32,319 nt of DNA from Limisphaerales bacterium (GCA_025360325.1 JANYCI010000168.1:1-32319), one strand, 5' to 3'. Shown: positions 17,561 to 27,660, numbered from the stretch's first letter. Notes: generated from the letters alone by a model not told the origin. Program-made: numbers and translations.

Positions 17561-18655
17561 TTACGCTGCGGGCAGTTTACACGTCACCGTCGAGCCGCCA
17601 GCATTGCCGCTTTCCACTGCCAGCGTGCCGCCGTGCAGCTCCACTAATTTTTTTGAAATTGCCAGTCCGAGACCGAAGCCCTGGTCGTCCTGCATCTTGC
17701 GTTCAAACTGGACGTAAGCACCGATGCGCTTGATCTGCTCGGTCGAAAATCCGCGTCCAGCATCACGCACCGACAAACTAATCTCGCCGTTTGCAACCTT
17801 GAGCGTGACCATCACCGGCGTGCCCGGCTCGGAAAATTTGAACGCGTTCTCGACGAGTTCCGTCACGATTTTTTTCAGGTAATCATCCGCCATCGGCAGC
17901 GTCAGGCTGGACACTTCGAGAATCAGGTTTTGACCGCGCTCGGCTTTGTCCGCTGCTGTCGCCGCCGCGCTACGGATCAGTTCGGCCGCCTTGTCCGCAC
18001 GCGCAGAACGCAGTGCCGCCACGCCATTCGCATCGCTGCCCACGATTTCGAGTTGCGCGTAGATGAGGAAATTTTCGATGAGCCGTTCCAGCCGCTGGCC
18101 GGACTGGCAAATTTCACGGCTCATCTCGGCGATCGTCTGCGGATCCAGCGCCTCGGCAGAATCCGCGAGCAATTCCGCGTTGGAAATGATGCCATTCAGT
18201 GGCGTGCGCATTTCGTGCGGCAGCATCAGGGAAATTTGGCTCCGCAGCAGCGTGAGTTTTTTTTCCGCCTCATCGCGGACCGTGCGCGCCTTGCGGAGTC
18301 GTGCGTTCACCGTCGCGTAAAGTTCATCCACCTTGAATGGCTTGGGCAGATAATCATCCGCGCCGAGTTCCATGCCGTGCCGCATCCCAGCGTTGTCGGC
18401 GAGACCGGTCATCAGAATGAATGGGATCGCCGCCGTGTCCGCATCTTCGCGCAATTTGGAAAGGGTGGTGTAGCCGTCGCCCGATCTTTCGATGTTCACG
18501 TCGCAGATGATGAGGTCGGGCAAAAGTTCCCGCGCCGTGCTAGCGCCTTCGCTGCCGCTGGCGGCTTCATACACGTCATGATTCTGCTGCTCCAGCGCCA
18601 GACGGATCATCTCGCGCAGCCATTCTTCATCATCAATCACTAAAATTTTGCTCAT
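17561..18655 (-). CDS. Response regulator receiver / histidine kinase fusion
   Basis: ATG at 18655 (MSKILVIDDEEWLREMIRLAL). REC 'LIICDVN..GDGYTTLSKLR'; H-box 'MLPHEMRTPLNGI'; HATPase N 'VTELVENAFKFS', G1 'VRDAGRGFS', G2 'GFGLGLAISKKLVELHGG'. Confidence 0.93.
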   Translation of the reverse strand: MSKILVIDDEEWLREMIRLALEQQNHDVYEAASGSEGASTARELLPDLIICDVNIERSGDGYTTLSKLREDADTAAIPFILMTGLADNAGMRHGMELGADDYLPKPFKVDELYATVNARLRKARTVRDEAEKKLTLLRSQISLMLPHEMRTPLNGIISNAELLADSAEALDPQTIAEMSREICQSGQRLERLIENFLIYAQLEIVGSDANGVAALRSARADKAAELIRSAAATAADKAERGQNLILEVSSLTLPMADDYLKKIVTELVENAFKFSEPGTPVMVTLKVANGEISLSVRDAGRGFSTEQIKRIGAYVQFERKMQDDQGFGLGLAISKKLVELHGGTLAVESGNAGGSTVTCKLPAA

Positions 18656-18825
18656 TAAATTCGCGTGGGTTATGGGATTTGAAAACCGTCCACACTCCTT
18701 CATCGGCAATATGGCGGGCGGACTCAAATGATTTCTCGTCAGGTTTTTCACCGTGAAGCCCGGCAAACAATCAACGGCAACGGACGCCAGAAAATAACTA
18801 ATTGGTTACTTCGCAAGCCTTAAAT

Positions 18826-18845
18826 CCTTTTCCATCATGAAAAGG
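18826..18845 (-). terminator. Possible terminator hairpin downstream of the citrate synthase gene
   Basis: CCTTTTC-CATCAT-GAAAAGG, perfect 7-bp stem, 45 nt past the citrate synthase stop. No clear U tract. Confidence 0.3.
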
Positions 18846-18889
18846 AACTTGGTGGGGAAGGACGGTGTGCCCATCCGCAATGGAAATTT

Positions 18890-20185
18890 TTACTTCCGCA
18901 TTTCCAGCGGGACGTAATGATTCATCGTCTTGCCCGTGTAAATCTGGCGGGGTCGGTAGATGCGGCTCTTCGGCTCGTCCATGATTTCTTTGTAGTTCGC
19001 GATCCAGCCTGGCATCCGGCCAATCGCAAAAATCACCGTGAACATCTCCACCGGAATCCCAATCGCGCGCATGATGATGCCGCTGTAAAAATCCACGTTC
19101 GGATACAGTTTCCGCTCCACGAAATACGAATCCTTCAGGGCTGCTTCTTCCAGCTTTTTCGCGATGTCCAACAACGGATCGCTGATGTGCAATTTCGACA
19201 AAACATCATCGCACGCCTTTTTAATAATCGTCGCGCGTGGATCGTGGTTTTTATAGACGCGATGACCGAAGCCCATCAATTTTTTTCCGCTATTTTTATC
19301 CTTCGCTGCCGTGATGAATTTCGAGCCGTCATCGCCGGACTGGTGAATCTCCGCCAACATTTCCAACACCGCCTGATTCGCGCCGCCGTGCAACGGCCCC
19401 CACAACGCGCACACGCCTGCCGCGCAACTGGCGAATAGATTCGCCTGCGACGACGCCACCATGCGGACGGTCGAGGTGGAACAATTTTGTTCGTGATCCG
19501 CGTGCAACAGAAAAATCAGATCCAGCGCCTTCACCACTTCTGGCTTCAATTCAAAATCCTCATACGGCATCGAGAACAACATATGCAAAAAGTTCTCCGT
19601 GTATTTGTAACTCTGCTTCGGATAAATCAGCGGCAAGCCGTGCGATTTGCGATACGAATACGCCGCGATTGTCCGCACCTGCGAAATTAATTTCGCCACA
19701 TACACATCGAACTGTTTCATCTTGCCCCACTGCCAGTTCATCAAACCCTCGTCGAAACAACTCGCCGCATTGATCATCGAAGAAAGAATCGCCATCGGAT
19801 GCGCGCCTGTTGGGAAGCCTTCAAAGTGATACTTCATGTCTTCGTGCAGAAACTGGTGCTCGCCCAGCAAGTCGGAAAATTTTTTCAACTGCACCACGTT
19901 CGGCAGCTCGCCGTAAATGATAAGATAAGCCGTCTCGATGAAATTAGAATTGTCCGCCAGTTCTTCGATGGGAATTCCCCGGTAGCGCAAAATCCCTTGG
20001 TCGCCGTCAATGAACGTCACCTTGCTCACGCACGAACCCGTGTTGCCATAGCCGTCATCAATCGTGATGTAATTTGTCGTCGCGCGTAGCGTGGACACGT
20101 CCACCGCTTTCTCGCCCTCGCTGCCCGTCAGCGTGGGTAGCGTAAATACTTTTCCGTCCAGTTCCAGTTTGGCTTGGTTGCTCAT
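18890..20185 (-). CDS. gltA: Citrate synthase
   Basis: ATG at 20185. '[17 protein letters not shown]', '[23 protein letters not shown]', '[16 protein letters not shown]', '[15 protein letters not shown]', '[16 protein letters not shown]'. Confidence 0.97.
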   Translation of the reverse strand: MSNQAKLELDGKVFTLPTLTGSEGEKAVDVSTLRATTNYITIDDGYGNTGSCVSKVTFIDGDQGILRYRGIPIEELADNSNFIETAYLIIYGELPNVVQLKKFSDLLGEHQFLHEDMKYHFEGFPTGAHPMAILSSMINAASCFDEGLMNWQWGKMKQFDVYVAKLISQVRTIAAYSYRKSHGLPLIYPKQSYKYTENFLHMLFSMPYEDFELKPEVVKALDLIFLLHADHEQNCSTSTVRMVASSQANLFASCAAGVCALWGPLHGGANQAVLEMLAEIHQSGDDGSKFITAAKDKNSGKKLMGFGHRVYKNHDPRATIIKKACDDVLSKLHISDPLLDIAKKLEEAALKDSYFVERKLYPNVDFYSGIIMRAIGIPVEMFTVIFAIGRMPGWIANYKEIMDEPKSRIYRPRQIYTGKTMNHYVPLEMRK

Positions 20186-20461
20186 GACATTCAATGTAGT
20201 AAAAAAAACCGCCGCAAATTTGCCGGTCAAATCCAGCCTTGGCAAGTCGTGAAAATAACAAACCGCGCCACGGTTTGAAATAATTATTCTGGAATTGAGC
20301 TACGCACGTTGCCACCACTGGCAGTAAAGACGGTGTCAAACTGCGCCCCGGCATTTTCAACTGCGGGAAATTGTCTTTCAATCGCAGTGTTTGCGGTTAT
20401 TTTTCTGCGAATTAAATTTGTGCAAATCCGCCCAATCTGTGTCGAACTGCTTTATTAAATT

Positions 20462-21703
20462 ATGATTCTCCGCTGGTTCCTGTCCAAAACCGTCCGCGAT
20501 GCCTGCACGGTCGTTAAGCATTATCGCCGCCTGCTCGCAGCGCAAACCGATATCTTATCCGCCGCGAACATTGGCGCGGTGGAAGCCAAAATCGGCGAGT
20601 TGCGCGCGGCCATCGCGGAAGGACACAAGGGACGCATCAACATCAAGGCGGAGGAATTGCAGTTTGCGGCGGAAAAAAATCTGCGGCCGTATCCGCACGC
20701 CGCATGGCGTGAAAACGTGGAGGTGCTGCTGGTGGCACTCGCGGTAGCGATGGCGATCCGAACGTTTTTTTTGCAGCCGTTCAAAATCCCAACGGGTTCC
20801 ATGCAGCCGACGCTGTTCGGTGTGACCGGAAAAAACTATCTCGCGCCCGGCGGCGATCCTGATTTCAAAGTGCCAACGGGTTGGGAGCGCATCAAGCAAG
20901 GGTTTCAGGGCACGAGCTACATTGACATCGTGGCGGAAGCGGACGGGCAGCTTGAAGGAGTAAGCGCGCCGGTGGGCATCAAGATCATAGATTTCTGGCA
21001 GACGTTCAAGGTGGGCGGCAAGGAGTATCGCATCTGGTTGCCGCCGGATTTCGGAGAGCCGCCGAGTAGAGATATTAATGCCTTCATGTATCGCACGGGC
21101 TTCTATGCCAACGCTGGCCGCGTTTATCACAAGGGCGATCACCTCATCAAACTCCGCATGGACGCCGGCGACCATCTGTTCGTGAATCGGCTGACGTATA
21201 ATTTCGCCAAGCCAGAGCGCGGCGAAATCGTGGTGTTCCAGACGAAGGGAATTTTCAATCCCAACCCGAATAATCCTTTGGAAAACACTATGCCGCAGGA
21301 TCAATTTTACATCAAGCGGCTCGTCGCGTTGCCGCACGAAAAAGTCCAGATTGGCGACGACCGTCACCTGATTATCAACGGCCAGCGGCTTGATGCCTCT
21401 ACGCCGCACTTCGAGCGCGTCTATGGTTTCAATCCCAACGACAAGCCAGATCAGAGCGTGTTCTCCGGGCATTTGAACGGCAGCGTCGCGGCCACTTACG
21501 GACAGTATTCCTACCTGCCGTTTTTTCCCAATTCGGAAACCGTCTTTAATAACGATGGCAACACCTACATGGTCATGGGCGACAACACCTGCAACAGTTC
21601 CGACTCGCGAGTGTGGGGCACGTTCCCGGCGGAGAACGTGATCGGAAAATCATTCTTCGTCTATTGGCCGCTGACGGAACGCTTCGGCTGGGGCAACCAG
21701 TGA
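20462..21703 (+). CDS. lepB: Signal peptidase I
   Basis: 413 aa. TM then 'FKIPTGSMQPTLFG' (catalytic Ser), 'DQFYIKRLVALPHEKVQI' (catalytic Lys), 'YMVMGDNTCNSSDSRVWGTFPAENVIGKSFFVYWP'. Confidence 0.95.
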   Translation: MILRWFLSKTVRDACTVVKHYRRLLAAQTDILSAANIGAVEAKIGELRAAIAEGHKGRINIKAEELQFAAEKNLRPYPHAAWRENVEVLLVALAVAMAIRTFFLQPFKIPTGSMQPTLFGVTGKNYLAPGGDPDFKVPTGWERIKQGFQGTSYIDIVAEADGQLEGVSAPVGIKIIDFWQTFKVGGKEYRIWLPPDFGEPPSRDINAFMYRTGFYANAGRVYHKGDHLIKLRMDAGDHLFVNRLTYNFAKPERGEIVVFQTKGIFNPNPNNPLENTMPQDQFYIKRLVALPHEKVQIGDDRHLIINGQRLDASTPHFERVYGFNPNDKPDQSVFSGHLNGSVAATYGQYSYLPFFPNSETVFNNDGNTYMVMGDNTCNSSDSRVWGTFPAENVIGKSFFVYWPLTERFGWGNQ

Positions 21704-21709
21704 ACCGCA

Positions 21710-21747
21710 AAATGGATGGTTGAATTTTTTATGAAATCCATTTATCC
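21710..21747. repeat. Short inverted repeat, family E, between lepB and the SDR gene
   Basis: AAATGGAT (21710-21717) with ATCCATTT (21736-21743). GAAATCCATTTATCC at 21733-21747 is identical to 17511-17525. Confidence 0.7.
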
Positions 21748-21756
21748 GTTTTTTGA

Positions 21757-22548
21757 ATGTGCATGAAAGAAACCGTCCTCATCACCGGTGCCTCATCGGG
21801 CATCGGCCTAGAGCTGGCGAAATGTTTTGCGGCAGATGGGGCGAATCTGATTCTCGTCGCGCGTAGCACCGACGCGCTGGAAAAACTCGCCGCTGAACTA
21901 CGAAATAATTTTTCCATCCGTGCCGAAGTCATCACCGCCGACCTCACGCTCACCGAAGCCCCCGCGCACATTTTCGCCACCGTGAAGGGCAGGGGACTGA
22001 CGGTGGATGTGCTGGTAAACAACGCCGGTTTCGGTTTGCACGGACCGTTCGCAGAGTTGCCGCTGAAACGGCAGTTGGAAATCGTGACGGTAAATATTTC
22101 TGCGCTGGTCGAACTGACAGGACTTTTTCTGCCGGAAATGATTTCGCAAAATCGCGGCGGAATTTTGAACGTCGGCTCCGTGGCAGGCTTCGTGCCGGGG
22201 CCAAACATGGCGGTGTATTTCGCGAGCAAAGCATTCGTGTTGTCGTTCAGCGAGGCGCTCGATGTGGAGTTGCGCGGCACCAACGTGACCATCACGAATC
22301 TGTGTCCCGGTCCGACGGAGACGAATTTCTCGCAGGTAGCGCGCGGCCATCGTCAGCGCCCAGTGCCGGTCGAAAAAATGTCCGCATCGGAAGTGGCGCG
22401 GATTGGCTACCAAGATTACCGGCGCGGGAAACACATCAGCGTGCCAGGCGCGATGAACAAATTTAACTGCATCGTCCCGCACTTTCTACCACGCGCCGGC
22501 GTGCGCCGGATCGTCGGCTGGCTCAATCGGCTGGCGCCAGCGAAATGA
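21757..22548 (+). CDS. Short-chain dehydrogenase/reductase
   Basis: 263 aa. TGASSGIGLELAKCF, NNAGFGLHGPF, GGILNVGSVAGF, 'YFASKAFVLSFSEAL' (YxxxK). Confidence 0.95.
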   Translation: MCMKETVLITGASSGIGLELAKCFAADGANLILVARSTDALEKLAAELRNNFSIRAEVITADLTLTEAPAHIFATVKGRGLTVDVLVNNAGFGLHGPFAELPLKRQLEIVTVNISALVELTGLFLPEMISQNRGGILNVGSVAGFVPGPNMAVYFASKAFVLSFSEALDVELRGTNVTITNLCPGPTETNFSQVARGHRQRPVPVEKMSASEVARIGYQDYRRGKHISVPGAMNKFNCIVPHFLPRAGVRRIVGWLNRLAPAK

Positions 22549-22551
22549 TAC

Positions 22552-22615
22552 AACAACATTGTTTCAGCCAAGCATTTTTAAAGAAACCAATTAATATAGA
22601 TGCACAATGTTTGTT
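22552..22615. terminator. AT-rich inverted repeat in the convergent gap between the SDR gene and glgA
   Basis: AACAACATTGT (22552-22562) versus ACAATGTTTGTT (22604-22615), complementary apart from one extra base; strongly AT-rich compared with its surroundings. Confidence 0.35.
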
Positions 22616-22632
22616 ATATTTAATAACGCTGC

Positions 22633-24066
22633 TTATTTCCGGTATGCCTTCAGGTATTGCTTGACGGTGCTTTTCCACGAGAAATCGGCCTGCATTCCGT
22701 TTTTTCTAAATTCTTTTAGTAACGCTGGGGTTTGGTAGATGGCCATCGCTTTGCGGATGGCTTTAGCCAGTGCGCGGGAGCTGTATTCAAAAAATTTTAT
22801 TCCGTTCGCCTTTTTTTGGGATTCAGAAAAATCTACAACGCTGTCATCGAGTCCGCCGGTGGCGCGCACGATTGGAATCGTGCCGTAGCGCAAACTATAC
22901 ATTTGGTTCAAGCCGCACGGCTCGAAGCGTGATGGCATCAGGAAAAAATCGCAGCCAGCCTCGATGCGGTGCGCGAGTGTCTCGTCATAACCAAAACGCA
23001 CAGCGACTTTGCTGGGATGACGCCGGGCGAGTTCGCGGTAGCCGTGCTCAAATTCCGGCGAGCCGCTCCCGAGCTGGCAAAATTGGATGTCGGCCTGCAA
23101 CATTTCTTCTAGCGCGGCGAGCTGGATGTCCACGCCCTTTTGTTCCGCGAGGCGCGAGATGGTTCCGAACAGCGGTATTTTTTCGGCAACGGGCAGGGCA
23201 AGCAGGCGTTGCAATTCCTGCTTGTTGAAACTTTTGCCGCCGGGTCGCGTCGCGGAATACGACCTGAACAGGCGGGAATTTTTTTCCGTGTTCCATTCCG
23301 CGTAGTCCACGCCGTTCAAGATGCCGGTCAGTTTCGCGGCGTGCGTGCGGAGAAATCCGTCTAGCCCGCAGCCGAATTCCTCCGTCGTGATCTCGCGGGC
23401 GTAACGCGGGCTGACCGTGGTGACGATATCGGCAAACGCGATGCCGGCTTTCAAAAAATTGATGAAGCCAAAAAATTCCGCGCCCGTCGGCGTGAAAAAA
23501 TCCGGGTCGAGATTCGTGAGCGGAAAAATTTCTTTCGGAAAAACTCCCTGATACGCGAGGTTGTGAATCGTGAGACAGGTGCGCGGTGCGTTCCCCCACC
23601 CTGCGCGTTTCGCCTGTAAAATCAGGGCGGGAACGAGGCCGGTCTGCCAGTCGTGGCCGTGAACGAGATCGGCTTGCCACGGCAGATAGCGCGCCAGATG
23701 CACGACGCATTTGGAAAAAAATAGATATCGTTCGGGATTGTCGGCGTAGCTGATGTTTTTCTCGAAGTAGATTCCGGCGCGGTCAAAAAATTCCGGCTGC
23801 TCGATGAAATAAATTTTCAGGCGCGGCGCAAAATCCAGTTCCCACAATTGGCCGGAGAAAAATTCAGCGCCGAACGGCAGATCAAAATTCCAGTCCACCT
23901 TCCGCAGCGCCGGAAACTTTTCGCGGATGCCGCGATACAGCGGCGTGACGATGCGCGCTTCGTGTCCGGCTTCGGCCAACGCCACGCCGAGCGCGCCGAC
24001 CATGTCCGCGAGGCCACCGGTTTTAGAGAACGGATAAACTTCGCTGCTGGCGAGGAGAATTTTCAT
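22633..24066 (-). CDS. glgA: Glycogen synthase (ADP-glucose type)
   Basis: 477 aa. 'ASSEVYPFSKTGGLADMVGALG', 'HGHDWQTGLVPALI', 'TIHNLAYQGVFP', 'PSRFEPCGLNQMYSLRYGTIPIVRATGGLDDSV'. Confidence 0.97.
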   Translation of the reverse strand: MKILLASSEVYPFSKTGGLADMVGALGVALAEAGHEARIVTPLYRGIREKFPALRKVDWNFDLPFGAEFFSGQLWELDFAPRLKIYFIEQPEFFDRAGIYFEKNISYADNPERYLFFSKCVVHLARYLPWQADLVHGHDWQTGLVPALILQAKRAGWGNAPRTCLTIHNLAYQGVFPKEIFPLTNLDPDFFTPTGAEFFGFINFLKAGIAFADIVTTVSPRYAREITTEEFGCGLDGFLRTHAAKLTGILNGVDYAEWNTEKNSRLFRSYSATRPGGKSFNKQELQRLLALPVAEKIPLFGTISRLAEQKGVDIQLAALEEMLQADIQFCQLGSGSPEFEHGYRELARRHPSKVAVRFGYDETLAHRIEAGCDFFLMPSRFEPCGLNQMYSLRYGTIPIVRATGGLDDSVVDFSESQKKANGIKFFEYSSRALAKAIRKAMAIYQTPALLKEFRKNGMQADFSWKSTVKQYLKAYRK

Positions 24067-24081
24067 TGCCGGAATAAACCC

Positions 24082-24146
24082 ACCAAGTCACCAAGTCACC
24101 AAGAAAAGTGAATTGGGGGAAAGCCTTGGTGCCTTGGTGTCTTGGT
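24082..24146. repeat. Intergenic inverted repeat, family F (ACCAAGTCACCAAGTCACCAAG)
   Basis: Arms 24082-24103 and 24125-24146 are reverse complements at 20 of 22 positions; 21-nt loop; each arm is about three 8-nt CACCAAGN units. Located between serS and glgA. Confidence 0.95.
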
Positions 24147-24155
24147 AGTTCAAAG

Positions 24156-25457
24156 TTACGGGGAAATCTTTTCAGTTTTCAGATACGGTTGCAACGCCTC
24201 GGGAATGTTCACCGAGCCATCCGCTTGTTGATGCGTCTCGATGAGCGCGACAAACAAACGCGCCAACGCCGTGCCGCTGCCGTTGAGGATGTGCGGAAAT
24301 TTATTTTCGCCCGCCTCCGTTTTGAAACGCATATTCATTCGGCGCGATTGGAAATCTTCGCAGTTCGAGCAACTCGAAACTTCCAGGTAGCTCCCCTGCC
24401 CTGGCGCCCACACTTCGATGTCGTAAGTCTTCGCGCTGCCGAAACCCATGTCGCCCGTGCAGAGCAGAATCACGCGGTAATGCAGGCCGAGCAGTTGCAA
24501 CACTTTTTCCGCGTTGCCCACCATCTTTTCCAGCTCGTCATAAGCGTTCTCCGGCTTCACGATCTTGATCAGTTCCACCTTGTCGAACTGATGCACCCGA
24601 ATCATTCCGCGCGTGCCCACGCCCGCCGCGCCCGCCTCGCCACGAAAACACGGCGTGTAAGCGCAGTAACGAATCGGCAACTGCTTCTCCGCCAAAATTT
24701 CCTCGCGATGAATGTTCGCCACCGGCGTCTCGGCGGTGGGAATCAAATACAACTTGCCGAGATTTTTCGCATCGTCACCTTCCGCCACGCCGTAGTATTG
24801 ATCTTTGAACTTCGGAAATTGTCCCACGCCCACGAGACATTGTTCGCCCACCATCAGCGGTGGTGAAACCTCCGTGTAATCATGCTGCGTGATGTGCAAA
24901 TCCAAGAGAAAAGAAATCAATGCCCGCTCCAGCCGCGCGCCCCAATTCGTGTAGAGCAAAAAACCACTGCCCGACAACTTCGCCGCGCGCTCAAAATCCA
25001 CCAGCTTCAGCGACGCACACAATTCAACGTGCGACTTCGGCTTGAAATCAAAATTCTGTTTCGCGCCGTGAACGCGGATTTCAGGATTATCCTCCGCCGA
25101 TTTGCCGAGCGGAATGGATCCATGCGGGAGATTTGGTAATTGCAGCATCAACGTATCACGCGCGACTTCGCTTTCCGCCGCCTGCTTGTCCAGTGCGGAA
25201 ATCTTATCGCCCAAATCTTTCGTCTCCGCCTTCTTCGCGTCCGCCTCGGCGATTTTCTTCTGACCCATCAGCGCGCCGATTTCTTTACTCACGCGATTGC
25301 GGAGCGATTTCAGCGACTCCACTTCAGAGAGCGCTTTACGCCGCGCCTCATCCAGCGTGAGGATGTCGTCAATCTTCGCTTCATCCCCTGCCCCGCGCGT
25401 GGCGAGACGTGAGCGGACGAAATCAGTTTTTTCGCGGATCAATTTGATGTCGAGCAC
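24156..25457 (-). CDS. serS: Serine--tRNA ligase
   Basis: 433 aa. N-terminal coiled-coil, 'NLPHGSIPLGKSAEDN', 'CFRGEAGAAGVGTRGMIRVHQFDKVELI', 'EVSSCSNCEDFQSRRMNMRFK', 'LNGSGTALARLFVALIETHQ'. Confidence 0.98.
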   Translation of the reverse strand: MLDIKLIREKTDFVRSRLATRGAGDEAKIDDILTLDEARRKALSEVESLKSLRNRVSKEIGALMGQKKIAEADAKKAETKDLGDKISALDKQAAESEVARDTLMLQLPNLPHGSIPLGKSAEDNPEIRVHGAKQNFDFKPKSHVELCASLKLVDFERAAKLSGSGFLLYTNWGARLERALISFLLDLHITQHDYTEVSPPLMVGEQCLVGVGQFPKFKDQYYGVAEGDDAKNLGKLYLIPTAETPVANIHREEILAEKQLPIRYCAYTPCFRGEAGAAGVGTRGMIRVHQFDKVELIKIVKPENAYDELEKMVGNAEKVLQLLGLHYRVILLCTGDMGFGSAKTYDIEVWAPGQGSYLEVSSCSNCEDFQSRRMNMRFKTEAGENKFPHILNGSGTALARLFVALIETHQQADGSVNIPEALQPYLKTEKISP

Positions 25458-25609
25458 GCGGAGAATTTAAGAAATCAATCAGCGCACGGCAAGTTTGAAG
25501 CCTGTCGCGCAGTTGCCGATTGACCTCTGTCCGATATAGCGTAGCCTCCGGCATCATCGTATTTGAATTTTTGTCGCAGGGGTGGCAAAAGGTATTTGCC
25601 ACCTTGTAA

Positions 25610-26584
25610 ATGAGAACCGGACAGGAATTGATTTTAGCCACCAAGCGCTTTGCGAAAGACAACACGCTCCGAAGCTGGTGGTGCGTGCTTTCAACTTTGT
25701 TCCTGCTGCTGGCGGCACTGGCGGGGACGTTCTGGAATTTTCCACTGCTCGCCCGCGTCGTGTGCAGCGTTTTGGCTGGGCTCCTCATGATTCGAGCCTT
25801 CGTCATCTATCACGACCAGCAGCACCACGCGATTCTGCCGAAATCGAAATTGGCGGAAGGCTTGATGCAAATCTTCGGCATTCTCGCCATCAGTCCCAGC
25901 AGCGTCTGGCGCAGTTCGCACAACCATCATCACAACCACAACTCCCGGTTGCGCGGGTCGCAAATCGGTTCGTATCCGATCATGACCAAGGAGCAATTCA
26001 TCAAGACGCCGCCGGGCAAGCGCCGGGTCTATCTTTTCATCCGCCATCCCCTCACGATTCTGTTCGGCTATGTGTTTATGTTCCTGTTTGGGATGTGCCT
26101 CAATCCTTTTTTCAATCATCCGAAGAAACATTTCGATTGCCTCGTTGCTTTCGTCGTTCACCTCGCCATCAGCGTGTTGCTGGTTTATTATGGCGGCTGG
26201 CTCGCGCTGCTGTTGACGCAGTTGATTCCGAACTTCATCGCCTTGGGCATCGGGAGCTATCTGTTCTACGCGCAGCATAATTTCCCCGGCGTCACGTTCG
26301 CCGACAACGCTGGCTGGACCTATGAGAAGGCCGCGCTGGAATCCTCCAGCTACCTGCGCACCAGTCGGCTCATGGCGTGGTTCACCGCCAACATCGGCTA
26401 TCACCATGTTCATCATCTGAATTCCAAAATTCCGTTCTACCGTCTGCCGGAAGTCATCCGGGAAATGCCCGAACTGCAAGCCCCCAAAACCACTTCGTTG
26501 CTTCCAACGGACATTCTCCGCTGCTTGCGGCTCAAAGTCTGGTGTGTCGAAACGCAACGCATGGTCGGTGTCCGTAATTTGTAA
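25610..26584 (+). CDS. Membrane fatty acid desaturase family protein
   Basis: 324 aa. Histidine clusters YHDQQHH, SSHNHHHNHN, YHHVHHLNSKIPFYRLPE with interspersed TM segments. Confidence 0.9.
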   Translation: MRTGQELILATKRFAKDNTLRSWWCVLSTLFLLLAALAGTFWNFPLLARVVCSVLAGLLMIRAFVIYHDQQHHAILPKSKLAEGLMQIFGILAISPSSVWRSSHNHHHNHNSRLRGSQIGSYPIMTKEQFIKTPPGKRRVYLFIRHPLTILFGYVFMFLFGMCLNPFFNHPKKHFDCLVAFVVHLAISVLLVYYGGWLALLLTQLIPNFIALGIGSYLFYAQHNFPGVTFADNAGWTYEKAALESSSYLRTSRLMAWFTANIGYHHVHHLNSKIPFYRLPEVIREMPELQAPKTTSLLPTDILRCLRLKVWCVETQRMVGVRNL

Positions 26585-26604
26585 CCTCCTCCCCGCCTCT
26601 CATC

Positions 26605-27633
26605 ATGTCATTCACCGCTGCTGAAATCGCCAAACAACTCAACGGTGAAGTCATCGGTGACGCCACTACCACGCTCACCGGGTTTGCCTCCGCCGAACTC
26701 GCGCGCACGGGTGACCTGACTTTTGCCGACAAGGAAGAATACTTCCGCGCCGCCGAAGCAAGTCCCGCCGCCGCGATTCTCATCTCCGGCCCGTTCACCT
26801 CCACGACAAAAGTTCTCATCCGTGTGAAGGACGCCCGCATCGCCGTGGCGCGCGTGTTGCCGACATTTTTTCCGCCGGACGAAATGCCTCAAGGTATTCA
26901 TCCGAGCGCGAGCATCGCGGCCTCGGCGCAGATTGATGCCACCGCACACATCGGGCCGGGCTGCGTGATCGGTGCGCGCGTGAAACTCGGTGCGCGCACC
27001 GTGCTGCTCGGCGGCAATCACATCAGCCGCGACTGCGTGATCGGTGACGATGTCTGTTTGTTTCCGAACGTGGTGCTTTACACGCGGACGCAAATCGGCA
27101 ACCGCGTGAGCATCCACGCTGGCACGGTCATCGGCTCGGATGGCTACGGCTACGCGTTTGACGAAGGCCGTCACCGCAAAGTTTTGCAAGTCGGCAACGT
27201 CATCATTCACGACGATGTGGAGATCGGCGCGAACGCGGCCATTGATCGCGGTGCGCTCGGCCCAACAATCATTGGCCAAGGCACGAAGATTGATAACTTG
27301 GTTCACGTCGCGCACAACGTCGTCATGGGTCGGCATTGTCTCGTGATGGGTCAAGTGGGATTTGCCGGCAGCACGCATCTGGGCGACTACTGCGTGATCG
27401 CGTCGCAGTCGGGCATCGCCGGGCATCTCAAACTTGGTCCGCAAGCCACCGTCGGCGCGAAGTCCGGCGTGATGCGCGACGTTGGCCCGAAAGAAACCGT
27501 GCTCGGCGTCCCCGCGATGCCGGATAAGCAAACTAAGCGGCAATGGATCGCCATGCAGCAACTGCCCGAAATGATCCGCCGGCTGCGCGAGCTAGAGAAC
27601 CAAGTGGCGGAACTGAAGGCGAAGGTTCAGTAA
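26605..27633 (+). CDS. lpxD: UDP-3-O-acylglucosamine N-acyltransferase
   Basis: 342 aa. LpxD N-terminal region and left-handed beta-helix hexapeptides; 'TVIGSDGYGYAFDEGRHRKVLQVGNVIIHDDVEIGANAAIDRGALGPTIIGQGTKIDNLVHVAHNVVMG'. Confidence 0.97.
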   Translation: MSFTAAEIAKQLNGEVIGDATTTLTGFASAELARTGDLTFADKEEYFRAAEASPAAAILISGPFTSTTKVLIRVKDARIAVARVLPTFFPPDEMPQGIHPSASIAASAQIDATAHIGPGCVIGARVKLGARTVLLGGNHISRDCVIGDDVCLFPNVVLYTRTQIGNRVSIHAGTVIGSDGYGYAFDEGRHRKVLQVGNVIIHDDVEIGANAAIDRGALGPTIIGQGTKIDNLVHVAHNVVMGRHCLVMGQVGFAGSTHLGDYCVIASQSGIAGHLKLGPQATVGAKSGVMRDVGPKETVLGVPAMPDKQTKRQWIAMQQLPEMIRRLRELENQVAELKAKVQ

Positions 27634-27660
27634 TCAGTTCGTGCTGGAGCCGCGCTAGAC

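Noticed and set aside
20555-21472. 305-aa minus-strand ORF opposite lepB
   Set aside because: Lies within the well-supported signal peptidase gene; no family motif and antisense-like composition.
24082-24146. Quasi-tandem CACCAAG units considered as a minimal CRISPR array
   Set aside because: Units are only 8 nt with no spacers, the second block is inverted relative to the first, and no cas genes are present; this is an inverted-repeat hairpin.
25691-26557. 288-aa minus-strand ORF opposite the fatty acid desaturase
   Set aside because: Entirely antisense to a gene with diagnostic histidine clusters; Gln/Glu/His-rich translation with no motif.
26608-27561. 317-aa minus-strand ORF opposite lpxD
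   Set aside because: Mirror of hexapeptide-coding DNA; His/Ala/Asp-rich artefact, while lpxD is unambiguous.
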